DNA of 64,000 bases from Verrucomicrobiota bacterium. GTDB lineage: Bacteria; Verrucomicrobiota; Verrucomicrobiia; Verrucomicrobiales; Akkermansiaceae. The stretch spans positions 56,706-120,705 of the forward strand of contig RDZR01000025.1 of assembly GCA_004294095.1 (NCBI GenBank), in the 5' to 3' direction. The translations under genes were made by a program, and so were the position numbers. Below the pieces are notes generated by a model. It was given only the letters and a program-made list of their open reading frames with translations, did not search any database and was not told where the DNA came from. The stretch's first letter is position 1. Each line of letters opens with the position of its first letter. Of this stretch, positions 32,120 through 41,302 are shown piece by piece.

Positions 32120-33092
32120 AATGATGTGGATGATGGTTGGGGTGCTGGCGCTATTGGTGGCGGCGAGCATCGCCGGAGCGGTGATGGCAAGGCGCGCTGG
32201 GCCAGAAAAAAAGGCGAGTGTCGCCAATTTCAACGCGCGGACGAAATCCTGGTGGGTGATGGTCGGCATTTTTGCGGTGACTCTCTATCTCGGCCACTGG
32301 ACGACGGTCGTGTTGTTCTGCCTGCTCTCGTTTTGTGCGCTGCGAGAATTCATCACACTCAATGAGACTCGCAACTGCGACCATGTGGTGTTGTTCTGGT
32401 GTTTTTTCGTAATACTACCTTTGCAGTATTTCCTCGTCGGCATCGAGTGGTATGGACTGGCGAGTATTTTTATTCCCGTTTATGCATTCATTTTCATCCC
32501 GATTCGCAAAGTGATGTCGGGTGAGACGAAGGACTTTCTTGCCACGACGGCGAAGATCCAGTGGGGCATGCTCACTTGCGTTTACTTCGTGAGCCACATG
32601 CCGATGATCATGACCCTGCCGATCAAAGATTGGAGCGGCGGCAACGGGCCGCTGTTGTTTTTTTTCGTCGCCACCGCACAGGCCAGCGATGTGTTCCAGT
32701 ATTGCTGGGGAAAACTGATGGGGAAACGTAAGATCGCACCAAAGCTCAGCCCGAACAAAACGGTGGAAGGCGCGCTCGGCGGCATCGCGACGACACTGCT
32801 GCTGGCGGTGGGGATGAGCTTCGTCACGCCTTTTAACCCGTGGCAAGCGGCGTTGATGGCGCTCGTGATTTGCCTCGCCGGATTTTTTGGAGGACTAGTG
32901 ATGTCCGCGATCAAGCGCGATCTCGGCGCGAAGGATTGGGGCAATTCGATTGCGGGACACGGCGGCGTGATGGACCGGATCGATTCGTTATGCTTCGCCG
33001 CTCCGCTGTTTTTTCATCTCACCAGCTTTTATTTCGGAACAGGCATGGATCCAAAGCCACCGGATTGGATTTTCAGCCTGTTCGGGAAATAG
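32109..33092 (+). CDS. cdsA: Phosphatidate cytidylyltransferase
   Basis: Multi-TM; C-terminal SAIKRDLGAKDWGNSIAGHGGVMDRIDSLCFAAPLFF signature. Confidence 0.88.
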   Translation: MSHEMMWMMVGVLALLVAASIAGAVMARRAGPEKKASVANFNARTKSWWVMVGIFAVTLYLGHWTTVVLFCLLSFCALREFITLNETRNCDHVVLFWCFFVILPLQYFLVGIEWYGLASIFIPVYAFIFIPIRKVMSGETKDFLATTAKIQWGMLTCVYFVSHMPMIMTLPIKDWSGGNGPLLFFFVATAQASDVFQYCWGKLMGKRKIAPKLSPNKTVEGALGGIATTLLLAVGMSFVTPFNPWQAALMALVICLAGFFGGLVMSAIKRDLGAKDWGNSIAGHGGVMDRIDSLCFAAPLFFHLTSFYFGTGMDPKPPDWIFSLFGK

Positions 33093-33119
33093 GGGGAAGG
33101 GGCGAATCTTACTTCTCCT

Positions 33120-33142
33120 CAAGGAGCGTGGGCAGCTTGCAC
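33120..33142. repeat. Degenerate interspersed repeat copy
   Basis: caaggagcgtgggcagcttgcac. Confidence 0.6.
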
Positions 33143-33157
33143 AAATCTTTTTTCAAA

Positions 33158-33538
33158 CTATCGACGAGACGCATCAGGGCCATCGAGCGTGGGACCGGCG
33201 AAGCAGTAATCTTCGACGATTTTCCCGCCGATCAAGTGCTCCTGGATGATTCGCTCCAGCACGTCTGGCGAGCAAGAATGATACCAGACACCTTCCGGAT
33301 AGATCACGGCGATCGGGCCGGAAATGCAGACTCGTAGGCAGCCAACTTTTGAACGCAAGATGCCGCATTCGCCGCTGCCATGCCCGAGCTGCTTGAGGCG
33401 TTTTTTAATAAATTCCCACGATGCCATGCCTGTTTCATAAGAGCAGCACTTCGGATCATCCGGGCCAGCGCACAGGAAAAGATGGCGGCGGCAGCGATTG
33501 AGGCCCAGTGATTCGGCAGTTTGTTGGAGTGTAGCCAT
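33158..33538 (-). CDS. (2Fe-2S) ferredoxin domain protein
   Basis: 126 aa; [14 protein letters not shown]...[24 protein letters not shown] thioredoxin-like ferredoxin pattern. Confidence 0.8.
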   Translation of the reverse strand: MATLQQTAESLGLNRCRRHLFLCAGPDDPKCCSYETGMASWEFIKKRLKQLGHGSGECGILRSKVGCLRVCISGPIAVIYPEGVWYHSCSPDVLERIIQEHLIGGKIVEDYCFAGPTLDGPDASRR

Positions 33539-33760
33539 TTAGAAATCAGTTGCTGGCGATGAGTAACAGGCGGGTGGAACTGATGGCAATGCGAGAAAGA
33601 TTTTTCCCCACGTTGGAACAAATTATTTCATAAAAATGACGTCCAAAATACCGAGAAGTCGGCATTGGGGAGAAAAGTTTAAAAAATGTGCTCGTTTCGG
33701 CTTGACGCGATGAAATCCGCAGTCATTCTCCGCCTCCCGCAACTCTAACTTTATTGATTT

Positions 33761-34024
33761 ATGGCCCGTATCTGCTCCATCCGAGGAACCCGCGTCCGCT
33801 CAGGCGGCAAAATCCACCGTTCTGGTTTGGCCAAGAAAAAAGGCGGCATCGGCCGTCACGTGACCAAAGTCGTCAAGCGTAAATTTTCTCCCAACCTTCA
33901 GACCAAGCGCATTTGGGTGCCTGAGTTCGGCCAATTTCTTCGTTTGAAATTAAGTTGCCGCGCGTTGAAGACCATCAACAAAAATGGTGCTTACGTGACC
34001 TTGAAAAAGGCAGGCTTAGTCTAA
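33761..34024 (+). CDS. rpmB: 50S ribosomal protein L28
   Basis: 87 aa; MARICSIRGTRVRSGGKIHRSG; TKRIWVPEFGQFLRLKLSCRALKTINKNG. Confidence 0.9.
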   Translation: MARICSIRGTRVRSGGKIHRSGLAKKKGGIGRHVTKVVKRKFSPNLQTKRIWVPEFGQFLRLKLSCRALKTINKNGAYVTLKKAGLV

Positions 34025-34028
34025 TTTT

Positions 34029-35321
34029 CTAACCGGCCGATTCATCCAGCATGCATGGCACCAAAATGCCATCGCTCATGCCGTGAATTTTCTTCTTATC
34101 TGCAGGCACGATCGTTGCCATGCAGCCGCCGAGAATCGTTTGGCCTGCATCGTTGATAAAATAATACGGGCAAACTCGCGCACGGCCTTGCATCATTTCG
34201 ACCGATCCGTCCGGACGGAAAATCGGATGCTCGATGCGGCGCGCTTCGTGAAATTCTTGCAAAATCCACGGTTGCTCATCCGCTTGATCGAGCGCGGCAT
34301 TCAGTCGATTTTGCCATTCCGGCTGCGAAAGATCGTGGCCGATAAACACGCCCCGAGCACCCCAAGCCGTTTCGTGGAAACCACTGACTTTGAGCACAAG
34401 TTGGCGCTCTTTTTGGCTAAATTCTCCGACTTCTTGCCAGCTATGCGCATCCATCCGCGGCAATGCAGCATGCGGCGGCAATGGCTGAGGATCGAGAACC
34501 CATCCAAACGGGACAACTCCGTGAACGCGCTTTAGATGGCTGCCGCGCATCATTTGCCGCCATGTGGATTTCAGCGCGGGAGACCACAGCAGGGCGAGCC
34601 AGAGTTTATCTTCCAAGTGCGGCTTGAACGGCGGCGTCAGCGTGTGATGGCCGGATTTAACGGCGGCCACGAGCTGGCGAATTTCAGCGATGGATTCCCA
34701 ATCAAATAGTTCAAAAAATCGATAGAGATTTCCTGCCGAAGGCTGAAATTCTTCGGCGGAAACCACGCTCCACGCCTCACCTAATTGATTGCAAAGCCAA
34801 GCCATCTCCGGCCGGTAATCGCCTGATTCTTCAGAAACTAACACCTCACCACCATCTGGCATCAGTTGGCGGAATCCATCGAGCATGCCATCTTTGCCGC
34901 CAAGCACCTCGAAGCCCGCTTGCGTGTAAAGTTGCGAAAGCCACGCGCAGATGCCGATGCCGCCGGGCACGGAATCCAGCTCCGTCATCGAAAAGCCGCG
35001 CTCCGTGAGCAATAAATCTGGACGGATGACGCGCGGCAATTCATCGGCCAGCGCTGGATCGCGCTGCACGTCCACCAGCCACGTTGGCTTGCCGGCATCG
35101 AGCAGCTCGGCAATCCACGCAGGTTCTTTGCCCGCAGCGCTGCGACGGTAGAGTTGATTGCAGGATTTTTGAAATTGGGCCAATGGGTGGCCAAGACTGC
35201 TAATTTGCCGCACCTCCGCAGTGCTGAGCCGCAGCGGTTCTGGCGACCATTTCCACTCACCGCCGCCGAACAATCCATCAGGGGGTAACAGCGCGCGGAT
35301 GGCATCGAGCGTGAGTGGCAT
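34029..35321 (-). CDS. Hypothetical protein, ATP-grasp-like features possible
   Basis: 430 aa long ORF with typical codon use; C-terminal QPWILQEFHEARRIEHPIF...GRARVCPYYF; no confident family. Confidence 0.6.
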   Translation of the reverse strand: MPLTLDAIRALLPPDGLFGGGEWKWSPEPLRLSTAEVRQISSLGHPLAQFQKSCNQLYRRSAAGKEPAWIAELLDAGKPTWLVDVQRDPALADELPRVIRPDLLLTERGFSMTELDSVPGGIGICAWLSQLYTQAGFEVLGGKDGMLDGFRQLMPDGGEVLVSEESGDYRPEMAWLCNQLGEAWSVVSAEEFQPSAGNLYRFFELFDWESIAEIRQLVAAVKSGHHTLTPPFKPHLEDKLWLALLWSPALKSTWRQMMRGSHLKRVHGVVPFGWVLDPQPLPPHAALPRMDAHSWQEVGEFSQKERQLVLKVSGFHETAWGARGVFIGHDLSQPEWQNRLNAALDQADEQPWILQEFHEARRIEHPIFRPDGSVEMMQGRARVCPYYFINDAGQTILGGCMATIVPADKKKIHGMSDGILVPCMLDESAG

Positions 35322-35435
35322 GCGCAGTGATGGTTGCCATTTTCAACGCAAAGCCAAGTGATTCTTATTGCGAATTCAAGCGGCCATCCTTTGCGCCGCC
35401 ACTTGCATTTTTCCCACGGATGGCGAGATTCCACA

Positions 35436-37865
35436 ATGGCAAAGGTGAAGCTGCGCAAATGGTTCAAGCAACGCGGCTGGAAGCCATTTCCCTTTCAAGA
35501 AGAAACGTGGCAGGCGTTTTTTGAGGGTAAATCTGGTTTGCTGCACGCGCCGACGGGTGTCGGAAAAACGTGGGCCGCATATCTTGGCCCGCTGATGATG
35601 ACGGATCCTGCGGCGAGTGGTTTGCAAATTCTATGGATCACCCCGCTGCGAGCTCTTGCCGCCGATACGCTGCGAACGCTGAGGGAGCCGCTGCAGGATT
35701 TTTTCCCAAAATTCCAGGCCGAAGCGCGCACCGGCGATTCATCGGCATCGCTGCGTGCCCGCTTGCGCAAAAATCTGCCGCATACGTTGGTCACCACTCC
35801 AGAATCGCTCTCCTTGATGCTGACTCACGCGGATTTTCGGGAAAAAATAGCGAATCTGCGCGGCATCATCGTGGATGAATGGCACGAATTGCTTGGCACC
35901 AAGCGCGGCGTGCAGACCGAGCTTTGTCTGGCGAGGCTGAGGACGTGGCAGCCAAATGTGCGGATCTGGGGCCTCTCAGCCACGCTTGGCAATCTAACTG
36001 AAGCACGGCGCAGTTTGCTCGGCAGCGCATTTTCCGAATCTGTTGAAATTTCCGCAGATCTCAAGCGAACGATCTCGCTGGAAACCTGCATTCCTAAAGA
36101 AATGAGCCGATTTCCGTGGGCCGGCCACATCGGCACTCAGTTGGCAAGCCAAGTCGTCACCTGCATCGAGAAGGCCCAAGCGACGCTGCTTTTTACCAAC
36201 ACCCGCTCGCAAACGGAAATTTGGTTCCAGCAAATTTTGGCGATCCGCCCCGATTGGAAATCATTGATCGCGATGCATCATGGGTCGCTGGACCGCGCGG
36301 ATCGAGAGTTGGCTGAAGCGGGATTGCGCGATGGCTCGTTGAAATGCGTAGTCGCCACTTCCTCGCTGGACCTAGGCGTCGATTTTTCACCGGTGGATCA
36401 AGTCATCCAAATCGGCTCGCCCAAAGGCATTGCGCGGCTCATGCAGCGAGCGGGGCGCTCAGGCCACCAACCAAACCGGACATCCAGTATCTTATGCGTG
36501 CCGACTCATGCGTTGGAGTTGATCGAGTTCGCAGCGGCGCGGGATGCGATGAAAAGCGGCGAGATCGAGTCCCGGCGATTGATCAAATGCCCCTTGGATG
36601 TGTTGGTGCAGCATTTGGTGACGTGTGCGATTGGTGAGCCATTTGCCCCCGCGGAAATGCGCGCGGAGGTGCAATCAGCCTGGGCGTATGAAAATTTGAG
36701 CGATGCGGATTGGGCGTGGGCGATGGGTTTCATCACCGATGGCGGCCACGCGCTGAAGTCGTATCCCAAGTATCGAAAAGTGAGTGAAATGAATGGTCGC
36801 TACGGCGTCGAGGACAAGCGCTTAATCGCGCAGCACCGGATGAGCATCGGCACGATCGTGAGTGAGCCATCAGTGAGTGTTCAATTCGCCAGCGGCCGGA
36901 GTTTGGGGACCATTGAGGAATCATTTGTGGCCAAGTTGAAGCCTGGATCTCGGTTTATTTTTTCTGGCAAGGCATTGATTTTGGTGAGGCTGCATCAGCG
37001 CAAGGCCACTGTCAAAGTCGCGCCGAAAACGGGCACGGGCGCGGTGGCCATTTGGGGTGGCAGTCGCATGCCGTTGAGCACGGAGCTTGCGGATGCGATG
37101 GCACGGCGTCTTGGTGGATTGGAAGATCAGGACGGACCGGAAATGAGCGCAGTGCAGCCGCTGCTTGATGTGCAGCGCCAGTGGTCGCAAGTGCCCGGCA
37201 CCGAGCGATTGTTGATTGAGTTCACCCGCTCGCGCGAGGGTGAGCATTGGTTCATCTATCCGTTCGCCGGGCGCTTGGTCCACGAAGGGCTCTCGGCATT
37301 GTGCGCCTTTCGCCTCGCGCGAGAAATTGGCGAATCGATCCAAACGACACAAAATGATTACGGTTTTTCGCTCACTGCGCGGCGCGGATTATCGCTTAGT
37401 GAAGAATATGTGGCGCTGGCACTCACGGCGGAAAATTTTTATGAAGACCTCATCGAGTGCATGAATTCTGCGGAGCTCGCTCGGCGGCAATTTCGCGAAA
37501 TTGCGCGTGTTTCTGGCCTCGTTTTACAGCCACCGCCGAATCAACGCGATCGTGGGCAGCGCGATTTGCAGGTGAGTTCTTCGTTGTTGTTTGAAGTCCT
37601 CAATCGCTACGATCCCGAGAATCTTTTATTGGTTCAAGCACAGCGGGAAATTTTAGAAAAACAGTTAGAAATGACGCGTCTATCAGAAATCATCAAGCGA
37701 TGTGAGGCGATGCCCAAGGCTCTGATCGAAACAGAACATCTTACGCCATTTGCCTTTCCGTTGTGGGCGGAGCGACTCACCGCGCTGATGCCTGCGGGCG
37801 ATGCGGAATCACGGCTGGAGGCGATGTTGCGTGAATTGACCCGAGCCGCTACCAATCTTGCTTGA
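35436..37865 (+). CDS. Ligase-associated DNA damage response DEXH-box helicase (Lhr-like)
   Basis: HAPTGVGKTWAAYLG, DEWHELLGTKRGVQTELCLARL, QRAGRSGHQPNRTSSILCVPTHALELIEFAAARDAM. Confidence 0.9.
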   Translation: MAKVKLRKWFKQRGWKPFPFQEETWQAFFEGKSGLLHAPTGVGKTWAAYLGPLMMTDPAASGLQILWITPLRALAADTLRTLREPLQDFFPKFQAEARTGDSSASLRARLRKNLPHTLVTTPESLSLMLTHADFREKIANLRGIIVDEWHELLGTKRGVQTELCLARLRTWQPNVRIWGLSATLGNLTEARRSLLGSAFSESVEISADLKRTISLETCIPKEMSRFPWAGHIGTQLASQVVTCIEKAQATLLFTNTRSQTEIWFQQILAIRPDWKSLIAMHHGSLDRADRELAEAGLRDGSLKCVVATSSLDLGVDFSPVDQVIQIGSPKGIARLMQRAGRSGHQPNRTSSILCVPTHALELIEFAAARDAMKSGEIESRRLIKCPLDVLVQHLVTCAIGEPFAPAEMRAEVQSAWAYENLSDADWAWAMGFITDGGHALKSYPKYRKVSEMNGRYGVEDKRLIAQHRMSIGTIVSEPSVSVQFASGRSLGTIEESFVAKLKPGSRFIFSGKALILVRLHQRKATVKVAPKTGTGAVAIWGGSRMPLSTELADAMARRLGGLEDQDGPEMSAVQPLLDVQRQWSQVPGTERLLIEFTRSREGEHWFIYPFAGRLVHEGLSALCAFRLAREIGESIQTTQNDYGFSLTARRGLSLSEEYVALALTAENFYEDLIECMNSAELARRQFREIARVSGLVLQPPPNQRDRGQRDLQVSSSLLFEVLNRYDPENLLLVQAQREILEKQLEMTRLSEIIKRCEAMPKALIETEHLTPFAFPLWAERLTALMPAGDAESRLEAMLRELTRAATNLA

Positions 37866-37868
37866 GCC

Positions 37869-38534
37869 ATGAAGCCATTTTCTGAAAGACCAATGATCGA
37901 GCTAACAGCGCACGGGGTCGCATTTCTAACAAATACTAGAACCGTAGTCTTAGCGGATCTTCACTTGGGAAAATCCGCAGCTTTTCGCGCACACGGCATG
38001 CCAGTGCCGGAAGGTGATTGTGCGCGGGACTTAGGCCGCTTGAGCCAAATTTTGAATGAGCTGGATGCCCGCGAGTGCGTGATTGCGGGAGATTTTTTTC
38101 ACGCACCAGCGGGCATGACTGAGGAAATCATCGAGGCGGTGGAGAATTTCATCACAGAAGCGGCGATGCCGATTCACTTTGTGCTGGGCAATCACGATGG
38201 GCGCATTGGCCGGATGCCGCATGGCCTGAAGTGGATCAAAGCACACGATCTAACAGATGGAATCAGGATCGTGCATGATCCTGCGGATGCGGCTGGTGCT
38301 GGCTTTCACATCGCTGGGCACTTGCATCCGGTGGTCAAAATCCGCGATGGCAAGCGCACGAGCATCCGCATGCCATGTTTTTATTTTCGCAATGAGGTGC
38401 TGGTATTGCCCTCGTTCGGCAGCTTTACCGGCGGCGCGGTGGTGCATCCGCAAGCCGGGGATCGGGTATTTGTGGCGATGCGCGAGCAAGTGGTGGAAGT
38501 GCCGAGTGAGTTGTGGAAATCGTCGCTGACATAA
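37869..38534 (+). CDS. pdeM: Ligase-associated DNA damage response endonuclease PdeM
   Basis: LADLHLGKSAAFRAHGMPVPEGD, AGDFFHAPAG, LGNHDGRIG, AGHLHPVVKIRDGKRTSIRMPCFYF. Confidence 0.9.
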   Translation: MKPFSERPMIELTAHGVAFLTNTRTVVLADLHLGKSAAFRAHGMPVPEGDCARDLGRLSQILNELDARECVIAGDFFHAPAGMTEEIIEAVENFITEAAMPIHFVLGNHDGRIGRMPHGLKWIKAHDLTDGIRIVHDPADAAGAGFHIAGHLHPVVKIRDGKRTSIRMPCFYFRNEVLVLPSFGSFTGGAVVHPQAGDRVFVAMREQVVEVPSELWKSSLT

Positions 38535-38559
38535 GTAGGGATGCTCATATCATTGAGTC

Positions 38560-39750
38560 ATGGATGAGATTGAGGATGTGTGGGCAAAAATTGATCGCGC
38601 GGCGTTTTTGTTAGAATCAGAGCGAGTGCTGTTAGATCATGCGCATCGACGAGTGCTGGCAGAGACCGCGCTGGCGCGAGAAGACAATCCGCCATTTGAT
38701 CAAAGTGCCGTCGATGGCTACGCGCTATCGGCAATCGATGAAACGTCATTTTTATGTGAGGAAATCACGGCTCATGCGGGCGATGCGCCGCAGGCCGTTT
38801 TGCGCAGCGGCATGGCGCGTCGGGTCTTGACCGGCGGCGTGGTTCCAAGCGGCACGCAGGCCATCGTGATGCAAGAGCATTGCGAGCTGCGAGATGGCCG
38901 CGTTTTTCTGAATCAACCGTGCAAGCAAGGAAGTTTCCTGCGCCATGCGGGTGCCATTTGGAAAAAGCAGGATGTGATTTTAGAGCAAAATAATCAAATC
39001 GATGCCGCCGCAATCGGCTTGCTTGCGGCGGCTGGAGTGACGGCTCCCTCGGTGCGTTTACAACCGCGCGTGGTGCATTGGGTGACTGGAAATGAATTAT
39101 ACCGCGGCGATGGGCCGCTGCCAGCAGGCGCGATCCGCGATAGCAATGGGCCGCTGTTGCGTGCTCTGTTAGATGCGGCGGGAGCTCAGATCACACAATA
39201 CAGTTTGCGGGATGATGGCGCTGCGCTGACGGCATCGGTCACTCAAGCGCAGGCGGATATTTTGATCATTTCAGGCGGAGCTGGGCATAGTGAGCGCGAT
39301 CATGCGCGCGCGGCGCTGTTAGGAGCTAACTTTGAAATTTTGATCGATGGTGTCAACAGCCGGCCGGGAAAGCCGTTAATTTTCGGGCAAAAAGGATCTG
39401 CACTGGCGTTTGGCTTGCCGGGCAATCCGCTTTCGCAATGGGTTTGTTATCACGTTTTTGTGAAGCGGGCGTTGCATCGTCTGTTAGGTTTGCCGGTGCC
39501 CGAGCTGCGTGAGGCGCGTCTAGGATCTGCTTTGCGCGATCGTGGCGATGGCCGTAAATCTTGGCAACCGGCGCGCCTCACTTGCGGGCTCGATGGCTTG
39601 ATGGCGCATCCGTTGGCTTGGCAACATTCAGGCGACCTCACGCAATTGCCGCAGACGGACGCACTCATTCTTGCCGAAGGAAATGCAGAATGGGCGAGCG
39701 GCGAGCTTGTGAAAATTTTACCCATCTCCATGATCCCGTCCGCAAGATGA
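38560..39750 (+). CDS. moeA: Molybdopterin molybdotransferase MoeA
   Basis: DNPPFDQSAVDGYALS, RRVLTGGVVPSGTQAIVMQE, GNPLSQWVCYHVFVKRAL. Confidence 0.92.
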   Translation: MDEIEDVWAKIDRAAFLLESERVLLDHAHRRVLAETALAREDNPPFDQSAVDGYALSAIDETSFLCEEITAHAGDAPQAVLRSGMARRVLTGGVVPSGTQAIVMQEHCELRDGRVFLNQPCKQGSFLRHAGAIWKKQDVILEQNNQIDAAAIGLLAAAGVTAPSVRLQPRVVHWVTGNELYRGDGPLPAGAIRDSNGPLLRALLDAAGAQITQYSLRDDGAALTASVTQAQADILIISGGAGHSERDHARAALLGANFEILIDGVNSRPGKPLIFGQKGSALAFGLPGNPLSQWVCYHVFVKRALHRLLGLPVPELREARLGSALRDRGDGRKSWQPARLTCGLDGLMAHPLAWQHSGDLTQLPQTDALILAEGNAEWASGELVKILPISMIPSAR

Positions 39751-40211
39751 ATTCTCCACAGCAACCATTCAGCCATCTCGATGCAAGCGGCCAAGTGCGC
39801 ATGGTCGATGTCAGCGAGAAGCCGGTCATTTCCCGCATCGCCACGGCGGAGGCATATTTGCATTGTGAGCGGGCGACGATGGTGGCGCTGCGCGAGCATG
39901 CGTTGCCGAAGGGGGATGTCTTGGCCACAGCGCGGCTCGCAGGAATCATGGCGGCCAAACGCACGGCGGAACTCATTCCGCTTTGCCATGCCTTGCCACT
40001 CAATCAAGTGACGGTGGATTTTCTGTTAGATGAAGATCGCATTCACGTCCAGACATCCGCTCGCACCTCGGCGCGCACCGGGGTGGAAATGGAAGCACTC
40101 ACCGCGGCGGCCATCGCAGCGCTCACCTTGTATGACATGATGAAAGCGGTGGACAAATCAATGCGAGTGGAAGGAATCCGCGTGACGCTCAAGGAAAAAA
40201 TCGAGCCATGA
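39747..40211 (+). CDS. moaC: Cyclic pyranopterin monophosphate synthase MoaC
   Basis: HLDASGQVRMVDVSEKPVISRIATAEAYL, IPLCHALPLNQVTVDF, GVEMEALTAAAIAALTLYDMMKAVDKSM. Confidence 0.95.
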   Translation: MNSPQQPFSHLDASGQVRMVDVSEKPVISRIATAEAYLHCERATMVALREHALPKGDVLATARLAGIMAAKRTAELIPLCHALPLNQVTVDFLLDEDRIHVQTSARTSARTGVEMEALTAAAIAALTLYDMMKAVDKSMRVEGIRVTLKEKIEP

Positions 40212-40705
40212 AAATCGGCCGTATCACGATTAGCGATCGAGCCAGCCGCGGCGAGTATGAAGACCTCGGTGGGCCTGCGATCGAGCGCGAAGTCAACGCC
40301 TGCTTCGCTGAGACGATTGAGTGGCTGCCGAGATTGGTGGCGGATGAAATTCCAGAGATTTCCTCTGCGCTGTTAGAATTGATCGATCAGCAGGACTGCT
40401 GGATCGTCTTTACCACAGGCGGCACTGGACCTGCCTTGCGCGATGTCACGCCCGAAGCGACTAGAAATGTGTTAGAACGCGAGTTGCCCGGCTTGGCGGA
40501 GGCGATGCGCATGGGCACATTTGATCGCGTGCCGACATCGATTTTATCTCGTGCGGTGGCTGGAATTCGGCAGCGTGCGTTGGTGGTGAATTTCCCGGGC
40601 AATCCAAAAGCGATTGGCGAGTGCCTGCCATTGATTGCTCCGGCTCTGGCCGAGGCCGTCACCCATCTCCGCGGCGTGCGTCCGCGGCTTCATCCCCGCA
40701 AGTGA
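40208..40705 (+). CDS. mog: Molybdopterin adenylyltransferase (MogA/MoaB)
   Basis: ITISDRASRGEYEDLGGPAI, TTGGTGPALRDVTPEAT. Confidence 0.92.
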   Translation: MKIGRITISDRASRGEYEDLGGPAIEREVNACFAETIEWLPRLVADEIPEISSALLELIDQQDCWIVFTTGGTGPALRDVTPEATRNVLERELPGLAEAMRMGTFDRVPTSILSRAVAGIRQRALVVNFPGNPKAIGECLPLIAPALAEAVTHLRGVRPRLHPRK

Positions 40706-41298
40706 TGCATCGTGCGCTGTCCACGGCGGGTGTTGTTTTGGCCGGCGGCCGTTCCTCGCGTATGGGCACCGATAAGGCGGCGCTGGTTTGGAATGGGAAA
40801 ACTTTTTTAGAGCGGCAGATTGATTTGTTAGAATCGTTAGCGTGTGAAGAAATTTTTATTTCTGTTAGAAAAGATCAATCATTTCAAGTTTCACGCGGCC
40901 GCCTGTTAGAAGATCCGATCGCTGACGCAGGACCGATGGTCGGCATCGCCAGCGCGCTGGCAGAGACGCATTGTGATGCGCTGTGGGTGATTGCCGTGGA
41001 TCTTCCTTTGTTAGAAGCGAGTTGGATGCAGCTTCTGGAACAGGCGAGTTGTGCAGATAGCGGAGCCGTATTTCGCAGCGAAAAGGGCATTGAGCCGCTT
41101 ATCGGATATTACCCAAAATCTCTGTTAGACGTCCTCGATGCTGCGATTCGAGCAGGTAATTATTCGGTGCAGGACTTGCTTAAAAACGCCGAAATAGCGG
41201 GGAAGATGCATTGTATTGAGATGCCAAAAAGAATGTTAGATTCATGTCTCAACTGCAATTCGCCGGAAGATTTGGCGATGCTCCGCAAGCGCGAGTGA
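40705..41298 (+). CDS. mobA: Molybdenum cofactor guanylyltransferase
   Basis: VVLAGGRSSRMGTDKAALVWNGKTFLER; stop/start overlap with mog. Confidence 0.9.
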   Translation: MHRALSTAGVVLAGGRSSRMGTDKAALVWNGKTFLERQIDLLESLACEEIFISVRKDQSFQVSRGRLLEDPIADAGPMVGIASALAETHCDALWVIAVDLPLLEASWMQLLEQASCADSGAVFRSEKGIEPLIGYYPKSLLDVLDAAIRAGNYSVQDLLKNAEIAGKMHCIEMPKRMLDSCLNCNSPEDLAMLRKRE

Positions 41299-41302
41299 GC
41301 GA

